Shown piece by piece: positions 46,312 to 57,764 of a stretch of 64,000 nt of DNA. This DNA comes from Spisula solida (taxonomy: Eukaryota; Mollusca; Bivalvia; Venerida; Mactridae): the NCBI GenBank assembly GCA_947247005.1, contig OX365957.1, positions 9,892,817 to 9,956,816 on the forward strand, read 5' to 3'. Each line of letters starts with the position of its first letter. The first letter of the stretch is position 1. Under the pieces are notes generated by a model. It ran no database searches and was not told where the DNA came from. It saw nothing but the letters and a program-made list of their open reading frames with translations. Both the position numbers and the translations under genes were made by a program.

Positions 46312-46779
46312 AATTATTGGACATTTGGCTTGCCATAGACGTTCGCGACGTCAAGCAAAAAGGCTCTGAATAGGGCTTCTACAAAACAGCTGTAACTTCC
46401 TTAAAAATCAAGATACTAACGAAATTTCTTTTGCATTTTGCTTCATTAAGATAACTCTTTTAAATAATAAAAAGATCAAATTTATTTTTAATGTTGAAAT
46501 AGCAGGTTTTCCTGGAGACTGGCTCATATGTAGATTTTTCCCCGAAAAATAGTCTTGTGTTTGAACCGATATAATGCATATTTGCGTTAACAATATTTAT
46601 CTGTTATTTGTATATATTTAAAAACTAGATCTATAGAGCTTTATCTTTTATTTGATACCAACATTTTAAACATTCGCCCATAAATAAAAAAATAAACCCC
46701 TACTGTACGGCCGTGAAATCGCCGACACTCACAATTTTGGCTTTAGACACATCCTGATCCCCACAATGCAATAGTAATA

Positions 46780-46866
46780 ATGGAGGAAGCAGACGCCCGC
46801 TTAATTTTTGAGATTTTTGATCATCTTCATTTTAATCATGTAACATTAGATCTTAATCGTGACTAA
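46780..46866 (+). other. possible upstream ORF
   Basis: A 28-codon frame (MEEADARLIFEIFDHLHFNH, then VTLDLNRD) ends 69 bp before the ATG at 46936 and is in the same frame, separated by TAA TGA. It may be a regulatory uORF or leftover coding sequence. A further open stretch in the +1 frame (EVPIEYLTDVDCITRYLSIY) lies between. Not certain. Confidence 0.25.
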
Positions 46867-46935
46867 TGAAGTACCAATAGAATATTTAACTGATGTGGAC
46901 TGCATTACTAGGTATCTCAGCATCTACAACATAAA

Positions 46936-47395
46936 ATGAGGAGACGCAACAGACAAAACACGACTCGGTTTGAGAGTCGAATGCTTCGCAAAAATACACC
47001 TGAAGCGAACGATATCATTGGGAATTCATCTGTTCAAGCAAACAGATCTGAATACGGTCAGGAGAAATATTCTTCTACCAGGTCGAGTAGATGCAGATCT
47101 GTTGATGTTTCACCTATTGTTGTTATCGACATCGACGAAAGTTCAACGTCATGCAGTGAGTTGTCGGGTAAAGCATTGAACCTTGTTAGTCCTGCTAAAT
47201 GTCATGCTAATAAAAGGAGAAGAATAAATGATACAGCTGATTTAAGTGAAGATGAAACTATGATGTCCACTGTTTCCACAATATCAGTGGCAACTGTAGA
47301 ATATGTTGAGAAACTGCAGATTTCGGAAGATGCTAGACATGGATTTGATGATCCTGTGTTTACTCCCCAAAAAACATCAAATAAGAGCAAACCAG
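46936..47395 (+). CDS. 5' coding exon of a probable nuclear regulator
   Basis: The ATG has a favourable context (ATAAAATGA) and opens 153 codons rich in Ser, Asp and Arg, ending at a splice donor AACCAG|GTAGAC that leaves one base. Residues 60-69 (PIVVIDIDES) match a SUMO-interaction motif, hydrophobic core plus acidic tail. Residues 93-96 (KRRR) could be a nuclear localisation signal, and FDDPVFTPQK lies near the end. There is no folded domain, signal peptide or membrane segment. The split codon joins in phase to the exon at 59178, making an Asp. I do not recognise the gene. The start could lie further upstream. Confidence 0.65.
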
Positions 47396-47439
47396 GTAGA
47401 CCTATGCTTTTGTTAAAATATCCATAATTTGTCCTTTCC

Positions 47440-47690
47440 TTTCAGGATTAATGTCTGGGGCTGTCAGCATGAAGTGCACAAGGTGAGCTATTGTGATCGC
47501 CCTTTTGTCCGTCGTCCGCTGTGCACCGTCAACAATTGGACTGTTAACACTCTACTGGCTGGCGACCACCAAATCCGGACGACCACCAATCAGGACAGAC
47601 TCAAAAAAGCTTTATTGCGGCCATTGATTTTGATCATCTGTTGTCAATCAATTAGACGCTTGATTTTTGTCAACACTACGAAGTAGCAAC
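47440..47690. repeat. fragment of a hairpin/GTCC-type repeat
   Basis: GTGAGCTATTGTGATCGCCC and TTTTGTCCGTCGTCC resemble the start of the elements at 25440 and 57765, but neither the tandem core nor the 3' hairpin follows. The frame 47429-47686 is not supported. Confidence 0.5.
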
Positions 47691-47695
47691 GATTA

Positions 47696-48951
47696 AAGTT
47701 AAATATTTTACAAGAAATGTTGCATTTATTTTCGGCTGTACTTTCCAAGCTTGTTTACATTACGGGGGAAGTTGAAAATCGCATATCTGCCATGTGCAAT
47801 ACCTCTGCCCAGCCCCTAAATGTAAACTAGCGTCCTTCAGCTAAATATATAGAGGTCAGCCGTTGAGATGTTTTGTAAACAGTTCAACCAGGAATATATG
47901 GCTTTAATAAATATGTGTAGAGCTTCAAAACATCGTACAATGCCATTTTGTATCAAAATGCCCGCTACGCTGAGTGAACGTTTTAAAATTTTACCGCTAA
48001 GTTTCGATCGAAATTTTCCAATATTCACAAGAGATAATTCCTACAAATTTTGCACAAACAGTTCATTGGTGCTCTCCCTTGATTCATTACACAGTTTAAT
48101 TCGATATTTAACGCCTTTTATGTCATAAAAAACACGACAACACTGTGTCCGGATCACGGAAATATATTAGACGGAATGGCAACTCATTCGACCCCCCACT
48201 ATATTTCCTATATAGGCCGCCATACTGGAATGAAATATCGCGATCGGCTTACTTGTACGAGACTTAACGAGACTTGGCGAGATTCTCAAGTTGGCGCTAT
48301 TTTTCCCCGCTAGCCGCCGCCATCTTGGATTATTTCATAAATTCAGCCTAATTTGTCAATGAGATATTTGTTTTCATTTAAAGCAACTCTTCGTCAAAAT
48401 AAGCAAAGATGGGAATTTATTTGTTCCCTTATGTGTTTGGAAAGTTTTTGTATAGATAGTTTGGACGATTCATCTGTCAATTGTGACATAGACCACATTT
48501 TCTGTGACCTATCCTGATCGATAAATTTTCAATCGACGGGTTTTGGATTGCTTCCGATATTTACTTTTTTAAACCCCTAAGGAAACTTATTTACGACTGT
48601 TTTTCTAATAAATCAATATTTTTTGTGATCTTTGGGGTGTCCTCTATTTGTTGAAAATGATCAAACCACTTAGTTGTGTGGTTTTGACACGAAAAAAAGA
48701 TTTCTTTTGGATAAGTCATGTTAACAATTATCGTGCTTACCGAAGCGCGCAATGCATTATGGGTAGTCAGGTCATAACTAGGCTATTTTTAGACCTGCTT
48801 ATCCGTTCTGTGTATATCCGTGGTCCGGATTGATGCTTTTGTTGGACTTAAAAATGAGATGATGTGGTGAACCCTACAACGGCCCTCAAAAATGCACTTG
48901 AGCTAGTTTTAGAAGTTAAAAAATTAACTCTTCAGTTCAGTGACGAACCTA
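47696..48951. other. intron sequence, nothing recognised
   Basis: Frames 47868-48128 and 48648-48833 carry no recognisable domain and no convincing splice signals. Confidence 0.4.
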
Positions 48952-51750
48952 CAGTCAGGTGCCAAATTAAAGTTCACAAAGTACAAATTTCATTGAAAAT
49001 TTGACAGTTTTTGTGTCGCCTGAAAAGGCGACATATAGGTGTTACTTTGGCGGCGGCGGCGGTGGCGGCGGCGGCGTCACAAATTGCTTGTCCGGAGCAT
49101 AACTTTGTCACCTTAAGTTCAAATGACTCAAGAATTGGTATGCATGTTTCTTGCAATAAGCCGGAGTGCAGTGCGCAAGAACCATAACTCTACCTGTCAT
49201 AGTTTTTGAATTATTTCCCTTTGATTGATTTTATTAGAGCATTTCTTGTCCGGAGCATAACTTTGTCACCTTACGTTCAAATGACTCTAGATTTGGTATG
49301 CATGTTTCTTGCAATAAGCCGAAGTGCAGTGCGCAAGAACCATAACTCTACCTGTCATAGTTTTTGAATTATTTCCCTTTGATTGATTTTATTAGAGCAT
49401 TTCTTGTCCGGAGCATAACTTTGTCACCTTACGTTCAAATGACTCAAGAATTGATAGGCATGTTTCTTGCAATAAGCCGGAGTGCAGTGCGCAAGAACCA
49501 TAACTCTACCTGTCATAGTTTTTGAATTATTTCCCTTTGATTGATTTTATTAGAGCATTTCTTGTCCGGAGCATAACTTGGTCACCTTAAGTTCAAATGA
49601 CTCAAGATTTTGTATGTATGTGTCTTGCAATAAGCAGAAATGCAGTGCGCAAGAACCATAACTGTGCCTTGCATCGTTTTTTAATTATTTCCCTTAGATT
49701 GATTTAATTTGAGCATTTCTTGTCTGGAGGATAACTTTGTCACTATGAGGTTGAATGACTTGAAACTTGGTATGCATGTTTCTTACCAAAAGTCCAAGTG
49801 CAGTACACAAGAACCGTAAATCTACCTTGTGCCATTTTTCAATTTTTTCCCTTTGATTGATTTTATAAGCATTTCTTGTCCGTGGCATAACTTTGTCACC
49901 ATAACTATTAATGACTCAAAAATAGGAATGCATGTTTCTTTGCTGTGACATGAAGTGCAGTGCGCAAGAATCATAACTCCCTTCAGATTGATTTTATCAG
50001 GACATTTTTTTGTCAAGAGCATCGCTTTGTCATTTTTAGTTCAGATGACTAGAGAGCTCTTGTGAGTCCGATATGTAGCCCAATACTGGATAATTTTCCA
50101 TGACAAATTTGCATTTCGTCAGGCGACACTTGCGACTCGCGGAGCTTTTATTCTGTATTTAAATTTGCATGACAGGATTATAAGAAATCTACTAATAGTC
50201 TAGGTGCCAGCTAGTTCTGGATACCATAACTAAATGGTCTTTTATTTACAATGACGTGTCGACCTTTTAGTTATGGAATTACCCTCTTCAATAATCAACT
50301 GTTTAAGCTTAACGCCTAAAATGCAAGTTTATTGTTAAAAAATCGCCCAAAAACTATCATTTACGTATAAATGTAATATTTTTTAAATGTTTTGTCATAA
50401 AACAGTCAATATGACACCTACTGATAATCATTATTGATTAAAGTTTATTTATTTCCGCGTTTGATCAGCTTCGGCGGCCATTTTGAATAATTAATTTATC
50501 GCAGGTGCCTGCGAGAGCGGTTTTCGAAAAATCCGTTATTTCATGAAACATGGTCGAAAACGACTTAAAAATAAATAAAACCTTTAGATATACCTTTACA
50601 TAAGAAACAAACACGTTATTTTTGTTATAAATCATGTAACTCCTATTTACACAAATAAATATTGCAATCTGCGCAGCCGACAATCTTTAAAAATGAAAAC
50701 ATTGATCATGTGGTTCGTTTCGGAACCCTTTTGATTTTATCCCATTCAAATAAATGGCGATCGTGAACGAAAACATTGAAATTGGACAGTTTGAAACAAT
50801 CGACGGAATTGATGGTATTTCTTGCAAAACATTTTGTTTTTTGGGGTATATTGATAGAATATGGTCCAATTGATAGGGTATCAATGATTATTTTGTTGAA
50901 AACGTGCGTTTTGTCATAAAACGAACGCGACTCAAACTGAGTCGTGGACCTGTTGGGTTTCAAAGAACAAACGGCTTTGACGATGAAATGGAATGATCAT
51001 CGTCAAAGACCTTGGACTATAAGTTAGAATGAGATACCATATGCTAGAATAATCTAATTATGTTTTGATTCTAATGATAAAATAATTTGTATGTATTACA
51101 TTTCGGGTTGCTTGGCAATTTTAGAATGTCAATGGAAATTCATGACCTACGGAATGAGTCTGGTTGCCATGGTTACAAACTTTCATAATTTTATTGGTAT
51201 ATCATACAGAATTGTAAAGGAATGATCGTTCTTCATTTAAGTCTAGTTCATTTGTTATTATGATGTCAGGTTGACAAATGGCAAATTTTAAAACTGAAAT
51301 TATTACAACACAAAATATGGTTCCCATTGACTCCAATGTAAATTTCGTCATTTTTTGTTAAGAAACATGAAAACAAAATTCAAATCCTTGTTATTTTCAT
51401 CATATAATTCAGAATTTCTTCAAATAAACTTTACTGAAAGTTACAATATGTTTTTATAGACAACTTCAAATTAGAAATTTTAGTTGGTTTGTGTTACCAT
51501 GGCAACATTATCAAGTGGATTGGTCGTACATTTGTAGTGGTGTTCTAGAATTGCTTAGCAACCGAGAATGTACAGCATAGATAAGTAGCATGTATTACAG
51601 TTTTGTCAGGAATTAATTATTCTACTTAAAGATAGTAAATACAGTCAGATATTAGTTATTTTACCTTTGTTATATTGTTTTAGCTAAATAAATTCACCAA
51701 AAATATTTGCAAATTTTGTATTTTGTGAACTTTAATTTGGCACATGAGTG
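48952..51750. mobile_element. TA-flanked element with nested tandem-core insertion
   Basis: The left end CAGTCAGGTGCCAAATTAAA and the inverse of the right end (CACTCATGTGCCAAATTAAA) match for about 38 bp and are flanked by TA (48950-48951, 51751-51752). The total is 2.8 kb, or about 1.65 kb without the Helentron-like insertion at 49013-50150. No transposase frame is visible. Confidence 0.75.
49013..50150. mobile_element. Helentron-like element, 'TGTCGCCTG' type
   Basis: It opens with the hairpin TGTCGCCTGAAAAGGCGACA (49014-49033), then a (GGC)n stretch (about 49050-49078), then six to seven ~156-bp units starting CTTGTCCGGAGCATAACTTT. The end carries CAGGCGACA, inverse of the start, followed by a small GC-rich hairpin (GCGACTCGC). 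It is related in layout, and partly in core sequence, to 21621-22770. Confidence 0.65.
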
Positions 51751-51839
51751 TAGCTTTGTTCAGGTGAAATTTCAATGACTTGATTTACACATTTCTCGAG
51801 TTATCGTGAAAAATATGCCAAAAGTGTCCGGATGTAGGA

Positions 51840-52010
51840 CGCCTGCCAGTAGAGGTCGTAATTTTCACCTAATCTTTTTCAAACTTGGTCACAATATTTG
51901 TCTCTATGAAATCTAGGTCAAATTTGTAACTGGATTATCTGGGGTCAAAAACTAGGTCACCAGGTCACATCAAAGAAAAACCTTGTTATCACTCTAGAGG
52001 TCACATTTTA
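51840..52010. repeat. single core unit of the 'CTAGGTCA' repeat
   Basis: AAACTTGGTCACAATATTTG, AAATCTAGGTCA and GGGGTCAAAAACTAGGTCA match the core of the elements at 25440 and 57765, without their ends. Confidence 0.7.
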
Positions 52011-52223
52011 AAGTTAAAATTGGATTGCGAAACACAACGTGTGCGTGTAACATTACATGACAGGTGTAGCATGCTTATTCGTGAATCGATAATGAGTGTT
52101 TGTATAAACTCAATAAAACCACGGGGATGAATTATAGGGTTTCCTGTGTATACGCATACCTGTGTGACATAGTACACAATATATTGTCTTCTGTCACACG
52201 TCAGTAACTTGTAGAAACTACAC

Positions 52224-52378
52224 CAGGCCTAGACACTAACTATTTTGGCCACTGGTCCGACAGGGCAAAAGCACCCAATTTGTAATTAGTTGAGTTACTG
52301 GTCCTCCAGAATTTTCACTGGTCCTTCTGGATTTTCACTGGTCTCGGACCAGCGGACCAGTGTTAGTGTCGAGCCCTG
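52224..52378. mobile_element. 155-bp hAT-like MITE
   Basis: Ends CAGGCCTAGACACTAAC and GTTAGTGTCGAGCCCTG are inverse, and TACAC is duplicated at both sides (52219-52223, 52379-52383). The inside repeats ACTGGTCC and TTTTCACTGGTC. A 5-bp TSD with CAGG-type ends fits the hAT5-like group. Confidence 0.75.
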
Positions 52379-52383
52379 TACAC

Positions 52384-53479
52384 ATACCTGGATGACGAAA
52401 TACTCAAAAGAAGTATTGGCGTACATGTACACGTTACACGTTGACTTTCGCAACCTCTCTAATCTTTCTAAAACTTGGTCACAAAGTATACTTGATTCTC
52501 ATCGACTCGATCCTTCTCATCGACCCGTGCCCTAATTATTTTGGTCGAATATATAGACGTGTTGCGATGGTTCAAATCCAAAACATATGCAAGTTTGTTG
52601 GAGAACTATTTCCGGTCGCTGCAGCAAAAAATTGTGCATAAAAGCACATATGCAAACACTTTTTGTTGACTGGTTTACATAACCTACCCTGAAAAATCAT
52701 TTTAAGTGAGAGTAACACCTAAGCGTCTGTGAACAGCATCTATGATGAACAAACTTCATGTAACAACTGTGTTTCATCAACAAAACCAGTCTTTGGGTTA
52801 ATTATAGACTGACCAATCATAGGGATCGGGTCGATGAGAAAGTTTCCAAGAGCGTTTTCCAATTACCAACTTGGGTTACACGAATAACACGAGTTGTAAA
52901 AGGAACGGGTCGGGTAAACGCAGTGTGCATGCGTATAATCTCTAACCTACTCGACCCAAGTAACCTCCAGTTCTTCGCCGGTTCTCTAGAGTCAAAATGG
53001 CAGAAAGCGTGAGGCATGCGTATAATCTCTAACCTAAATTTTGAACTTTGGGAACATTACGTTGCACATATCAGACAATTTATTATAATACAGTTGTTTT
53101 CAGTCATAATGTCATCCTCCTCGTCGCTGTTAAACATTTCTTCTAACATCATAATAAATTGGATCTTTGGTCGCCATTTTGAACTCGACTCGATACGTTC
53201 TTGATATCACTAACGAGTTATCCGACTGCGCATGACCAAATTTTTTACTCAGGTTACTTGGGTTGCTAATTGGAAAACACTCCTAATGACAGAGACTCTT
53301 GACCGGTACTTGCTTTACACTGAATATTTTTTGACAAAATATTTTTTAAGGAACAAATGTTTCATTTTACAATAGCTCAGTAATTTCTCAGTCAGTAAAT
53401 GCAAAATAATTAAAGAGCAAACATTTCAAAATGTGCATGCAATGTTTTTATCTCTTAGGGGATCGACTCCAAGAGAAAG
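52384..53479. other. intron sequence, nothing recognised
   Basis: CCGACCCGAT-like words and an inverse-related phrase around 52840-53280 (TTGGGTTAC / CGAGTTGTAA) hint at a decayed inverted repeat. Too weak to delimit. Confidence 0.3.
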
Positions 53480-53990
53480 CAGTATATGCCTCTAAGAAAT
53501 CTAGGTCAAGTTCGCAACTGGGTCATCTGGGGTCAAAAACTAGGTCACTAGGTCAAATCAAAGAAAAACCTTAACACTCTAGAAGTAACATTAATGACAT
53601 AATCCTAATGAAACTAGGTCACAATGTATTTCTCTATAATATCTAGGTCAAGTTTGCAACTGGGTCATCTGGGGTCTAAAACTAGGTCACCAGGTCACAT
53701 TGAAGAAAAACCTTGTTAACACTCGAGAGGTCACAATTTTTACCTAATCAGTATGAAACTTGGTCACAATGTTTGTCTCTATGAAATCTAGGTCAAGTTT
53801 GTAACTGGGTCATTTAGGGTAAAAACTAGGTCACCGGGTCACATTGAAGAAAAACCTTGTTAACACTCTAGAGGTCACAATTTTTACCTATTTTTTATTG
53901 AACTTGGTCACATTGTTTCTCTCTATGAAATCTAGGTCACGTTTGTAACTGGGTCATCTTGGGTCAAAAACTAGGTCACCAAGCCATAAT
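53480..53990. repeat. tandem 'CTAGGTCA' core units, end-less
   Basis: About three and a half ~140-bp units with ATCTAGGTCAAGTTTG, GGGTCATCTGGGGTC and ACTAGGTCACCAGGTCACAT. No element ends are present. Confidence 0.8.
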
Positions 53991-54504
53991 CCGTACCTAC
54001 CGGTTTAGCAAAGTATACGCAGTGATCTCCCTTTCCATGCGCTATATAATGTAAGGAGATTGCTGTCTCGTATAGACAAAACTTATTTTAGATATATGTA
54101 GTATATTGAAATGGGGATTATGGATTATGGAAAATGTAAAAATGGTCAAATGTGTTTCATAATGCAGAATACTCTTATTTTTAACTGTCTTACATAATTA
54201 TATAATTAAATTATATGATATAAATATGATATTATTATGGGGTACCTTTTTCATGTTTTCAAGAAATGTGAGATTAAATACATGAAGGCTTTTTTAAAGA
54301 GGTGTCATGTAATACTAATAAAGTGTATCATACTGTTGAATGAATGTTCTGATTTATTAAATCCGGCCCAAATTCAATCATGGGATTAGAAATTAAGTCA
54401 GTAGATCTAATCAAGAAAAGGTTTGTTCCCAATATACTCTAACAGGCCCCAATAAAACCCCTAAAATAGGATCATGTTAACATAATTAGCTTCAAAACTT
54501 TCGC

Positions 54505-54780
54505 GTTGTCTTTTGATGCATTGCATCAAAATTAGTCTTGTATTTGGTATGAATGTTAACCTCCTTGAGACAGAGTGTCATGTACACTACCAGGTTCCTA
54601 TCTCAAAGATCAAGGTCACAGTTGGAGGTCAAAGGTCAAGTTGAAGTTTATCCTGACCATTACTTTGTCATGCTTTGACCAATCTTGCTTATAATTGGCA
54701 TGAATGTTTACCTCTATTAATCAGAGTGTCATAGTTTATACTAATATATTTAAGGTCAGAACAACAGATAAGGTTTTAGT
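54505..54780. repeat. repeat with TTTGATGCATTGCATCAAA start and AGGTCA words
   Basis: The palindrome near 54513 matches 23568. It is followed by degenerate units with GGTATGAATGTTAACCTCC and TTGGAGGTCAAAGGTCAAG. Relatives of the second part lie at 56495-56535 and 62015-62040. Confidence 0.55.
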
Positions 54781-54810
54781 CCATTGGGTATTTTACCCTG
54801 AGTTTCAATT

Positions 54811-56006
54811 TTTGTGTGGCGTAACGCCACACAATGTATTTACCACTTTTCAGCTTACGACCAATTTAACGCATTAGGCCTCGGCAAATAAATAGTTCTA
54901 TGATTTGAACAATATTACAAGCATGCAACACAGGTTACACGTATCATTGGACCTGATTTGTTTACATTACCAACATTTACTTATATTAAGACCAACAATT
55001 ATATCAGACTTTTATTTTTAGAGTATATTTATAGCAAATCATTCCGCAACGGACTATATTTTTACTACCAAAGAATGTTCTCACTGGTGGCGGGAATCTA
55101 AAATAGTTCCCACGGTTTTCAATCGTATACTGTAACGTATGTAAATCACTCCGCCGCTGCACATTGCAGACGATGACCTAATTATGTAGTATACAAACAT
55201 TGATGCTATATATAGCTGGTGGGTGGAACTGAAATAGTTCTACGTACATATCGATCGGTCGATTAACAATGTTACCGCGGTAAGCGTTAAAGGCACTAGT
55301 CAATTTCTACCCTGCTTTATATAAGACCTCATAATTTTCGTATCTATTATCCGATTTTGAATATTTAAAGCTTGTAATGAAGCAGAGATATATGTCTCTC
55401 TTTTAGACAACATTCAACACGATACCCTAATTATTAAAGCCAAGGCGACGAGTAAGAATCCGTTCCGCGTAATGTTTAAAATATCCCGTTTTATACCAAA
55501 TAAAAATTCAATCAACGGTCGAAAATCATCAATTATTAATTTAATATTCGATCGATTTTGTTCATTAAAGCTTGTTTTAAAAGCTAATACTTTTAGGTTT
55601 TTTAAAGTGTAACACTTGTTTTTAAAGCATTAATCGGCCGATCGATATGTGTGAGCGACACAATGTTTACCCCTTTCACATACATTAATACAGAGTGTCA
55701 TATACATTTAATTAACATGCGTGGTCATACGGAGAATAAACAGTCACTTATCTTGACACTGGTCGAATTCTCCAAGTCGTTAAAAATGGTATTTGTAAAT
55801 ATCCCTTCATTAATGCTCAGCATAGTTACTTAAGTAAGTTCCAGGTAACTGCTGGTTCTCTTGGTGTCTTTAACAGCACAAATGTTTGAGTAAGAGTGGG
55901 CTTATCAGAACTGTGACATAAAATTATGATATAACCTGGATTCGATATTGGATTTAATGGCATCAGTACGCCACACATCAGTACTTTCAGTGCTTTGATT
56001 TGTTTG
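54811..56006. mobile_element. hairpin-ended element, 'TGTGTGGCGT' type
   Basis: The left end hairpin TGTGTGGCGTAACGCCACAC is matched in inverse by ACGCCACACA near the right end. That is followed by GTACTTTCAGTGCTTTGATT, which resembles the terminal sequence of the block ending at 7870. About 1.2 kb, no tandem core, no ORF. Confidence 0.5.
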
Positions 56007-56385
56007 GGTATTGATACATTTTAATTGGGTATTTAATAAAACTCATAGGGTAAATGATCTTTTATGTAATATTTTTCACTATAACATCATTTTCTGTATG
56101 GGTATTTCATATTGTCTTGGCTTTTTCTTACTCCTTCCTCTCAAAACCTATTGGGTTTTTTAAGAAAATTAATTGGGTAATTACCCCAATACGCAGCTTA
56201 ACTGTAGCTCTGAAGGTCGATTGTGAAACAAGTTTTTCAAATTTATATTAATCACTCTCAACACCTCATTCCTGATGTTATCCATCGCTACGAAGGTATG
56301 AGAGAAGAGAAGCCAGTTTCCCTTTTATGCTGAGTGTTTACTTAGCAAGGGAATTTCTGGTACCATGTATATTTCGTCTTTGGTA

Positions 56386-56458
56386 TTACGCAGCCAGGGA
56401 TCGAACCCTAGACCTCCTGCACTCGAAGTGAATGCTCGACCACTAGGCTATCGAGGAG
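56386..56458 (-). pseudogene. tRNA-derived relic
   Basis: On the minus strand it has an intact T arm (CTAGG-GTTCGAT-CCCTGG), a 5-bp anticodon stem (GCATT/AGTGC) with a 7-nt loop lacking U33, and a D arm (AGCCTAGTGGTCGAGC). The acceptor ends do not pair. It is a SINE head or tRNA pseudogene. Confidence 0.5.
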
Positions 56459-56774
56459 GTGTGTCATGAGAAACCCCAGGTTTCTCTCTGAAAGGTCAAG
56501 GTCACTGTTGGAGGTCAAAGGTCAAATTGAAGTTTGTATGGATTATTTCTTCTTTATGCATAGTGGGATTAGATGTAACTTCGCACATTTAAGTTGGTGC
56601 TTTTTTCAATGTGCGCCAATGTTTCGTACCCAATAATAATCATAGCTAAAATTTTCGCAGCCCAGACGTTTTTATGAAAAAAATAATTTCAAAAAATATT
56701 TACGGTCGCAACCATTTTCAACGGTCGGTCGGGGGAGTGGTAACAAACAATATATTTTATGATTGGTCCTAGGA

Positions 56775-57225
56775 CAGGGTTCCCACGGTCAGGGAAAAGT
56801 CAGGGAAAAACATAATTTTTTCAAGGTCAGGGAAAAGTCAGGGAATTATGAAATTGGTCAGGGAAATTTAGAAATTGAGCAAAAGTCAGGGAAAAGTCAG
56901 GGAATTTTTCATTGAAGCTGTTGCTAAGTGTCATTTCCTATGAAGAAAATGCCTAAGACTGAAAAAAATCGCGCTCGCTATGCTCGCTCAGAGTATTTCT
57001 AAGTTGTATCAAATTAATGTTAATCAACATACTGCTAACCTAAACTCTTGTTCTATATAGAGCAAATATAGCCTCCTTTTCTATTTTATTGCCATATTTT
57101 GCTCTAACAAAAAGACGCCGATGTCGCCCAATCGCTGTTAAAAGTCAGGGAAAATTGCTCTGTAGTCAGGGAAAAATCAGGGAAAAGTCAGGGAATTTTG
57201 TCTAAGAAAATTTGTGGGAACCCTG
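56775..57225. mobile_element. hAT-like MITE, CAGGGTTCCCAC family, copy 1
   Basis: It starts CAGGGTTCCCAC and ends GTGGGAACCCTG, with a 5-bp duplication TAGGA (56770-56774, 57226-57230). The subterminal regions carry about ten copies of AGTCAGGGAAAA on both sides. 451 bp, no ORF. Confidence 0.85.
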
Positions 57226-57764
57226 TAGGAGGAACGTCCAATTTTATAAATAGGGAGTTTGGTCATCATCGTTGACGTTAGATAACCCCTGGCCCCATGC
57301 TCACAAAACTTTTCCCACTTTCTGTCTCAGTATCAGCTAAGACTGAACTTGTGACTCAAATGAGATTGAGCGCAAATTGGTGTACACAAAATGTTTCAAG
57401 TTCAGTTGCAGTTGAACTGAATTTCGGTCTTAATTAAGTGGACCCTTTGGCAAAAAATTGCCAAGATGTTGAGCTCAAAACTTTTTTATAAGTGAATGTA
57501 AACATGTCATGTGGGGGTTCATTTTCTTAGTTAGACCATTTCCTACCAGTTGGTGTATGTTTTGATGCAAAATTAAAAAAAAATGTTTTTAAATTTTCAA
57601 CATAGGATTTTGGAATTGAAAAATATGAATGGAATAACGTATTCATTCACAGTGGTAATTTGGTACAAATAGTGCCATTTTTGTCATAGAATATTTGTTT
57701 GTTTTGATTGAATATGGTTAATATCTCATCTTATAGTGATAAGGCATGTAGCCACTGCATTTTT
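57226..57764. other. intron sequence, nothing recognised
   Basis: AT-rich DNA without repeats or frames worth calling. Confidence 0.4.

Larger units (their letters stand above)
35988..46337. mobile_element. giant 10.35-kb foldback transposon, non-coding
   Basis: Perfect 26-bp terminal inverted repeats begin TATGGCAAGCCAAATGTCC and are flanked by a 6-bp duplication GACGTT (35982-35987, 46338-46343). The intact paralogue at 8660 lacks the insertion. Inverse similarity extends past 26 bp for more than 160 bp, and most of the element is one imperfect palindrome. In order: palindromic 20-bp repeats (36014-36860), a nested element (36861-37972), more 20-bp repeats, a 1.8-kb arm (38092-39895), a 2.9-kb tandem spacer, the inverse arm (42835-44620), 20-bp repeats with a nested TA element (45304-46165), and the right terminus. 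The longest frame is about 114 codons with no domain, so no transposase is encoded. I do not recognise the family. TSD length and TIR start do not fit hAT (5-8 bp, CAGGG), Tc1/mariner (TA) or piggyBac (TTAA). Confidence 0.85.
35557..46526. mobile_element. 616-bp-type TA element, copy 2, split by the giant insertion
   Basis: Left half 35557-35987 and right half 46344-46526 together give 614 bp and align end to end with the uninterrupted copy 8239-8854. Terminal repeats TGAGCCAGTCTCCAGGAAAA face inward and TA flanks both ends. The interruption falls inside TGACGTTCGCGACGTCA, which corresponds to 8660-8680. Confidence 0.85.

Noticed and set aside
35988..46337. Polinton/Maverick interpretation (6-bp TSD, long TIR)
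   Set aside because: Polintons carry polymerase, integrase and capsid-type genes and start AG. Here there are no such frames and the start is TATGG.
47868..48128. 86-codon frame in the + gene's intron
   Set aside because: No domain, no convincing acceptor or donor, and no phase link with the neighbouring exons.
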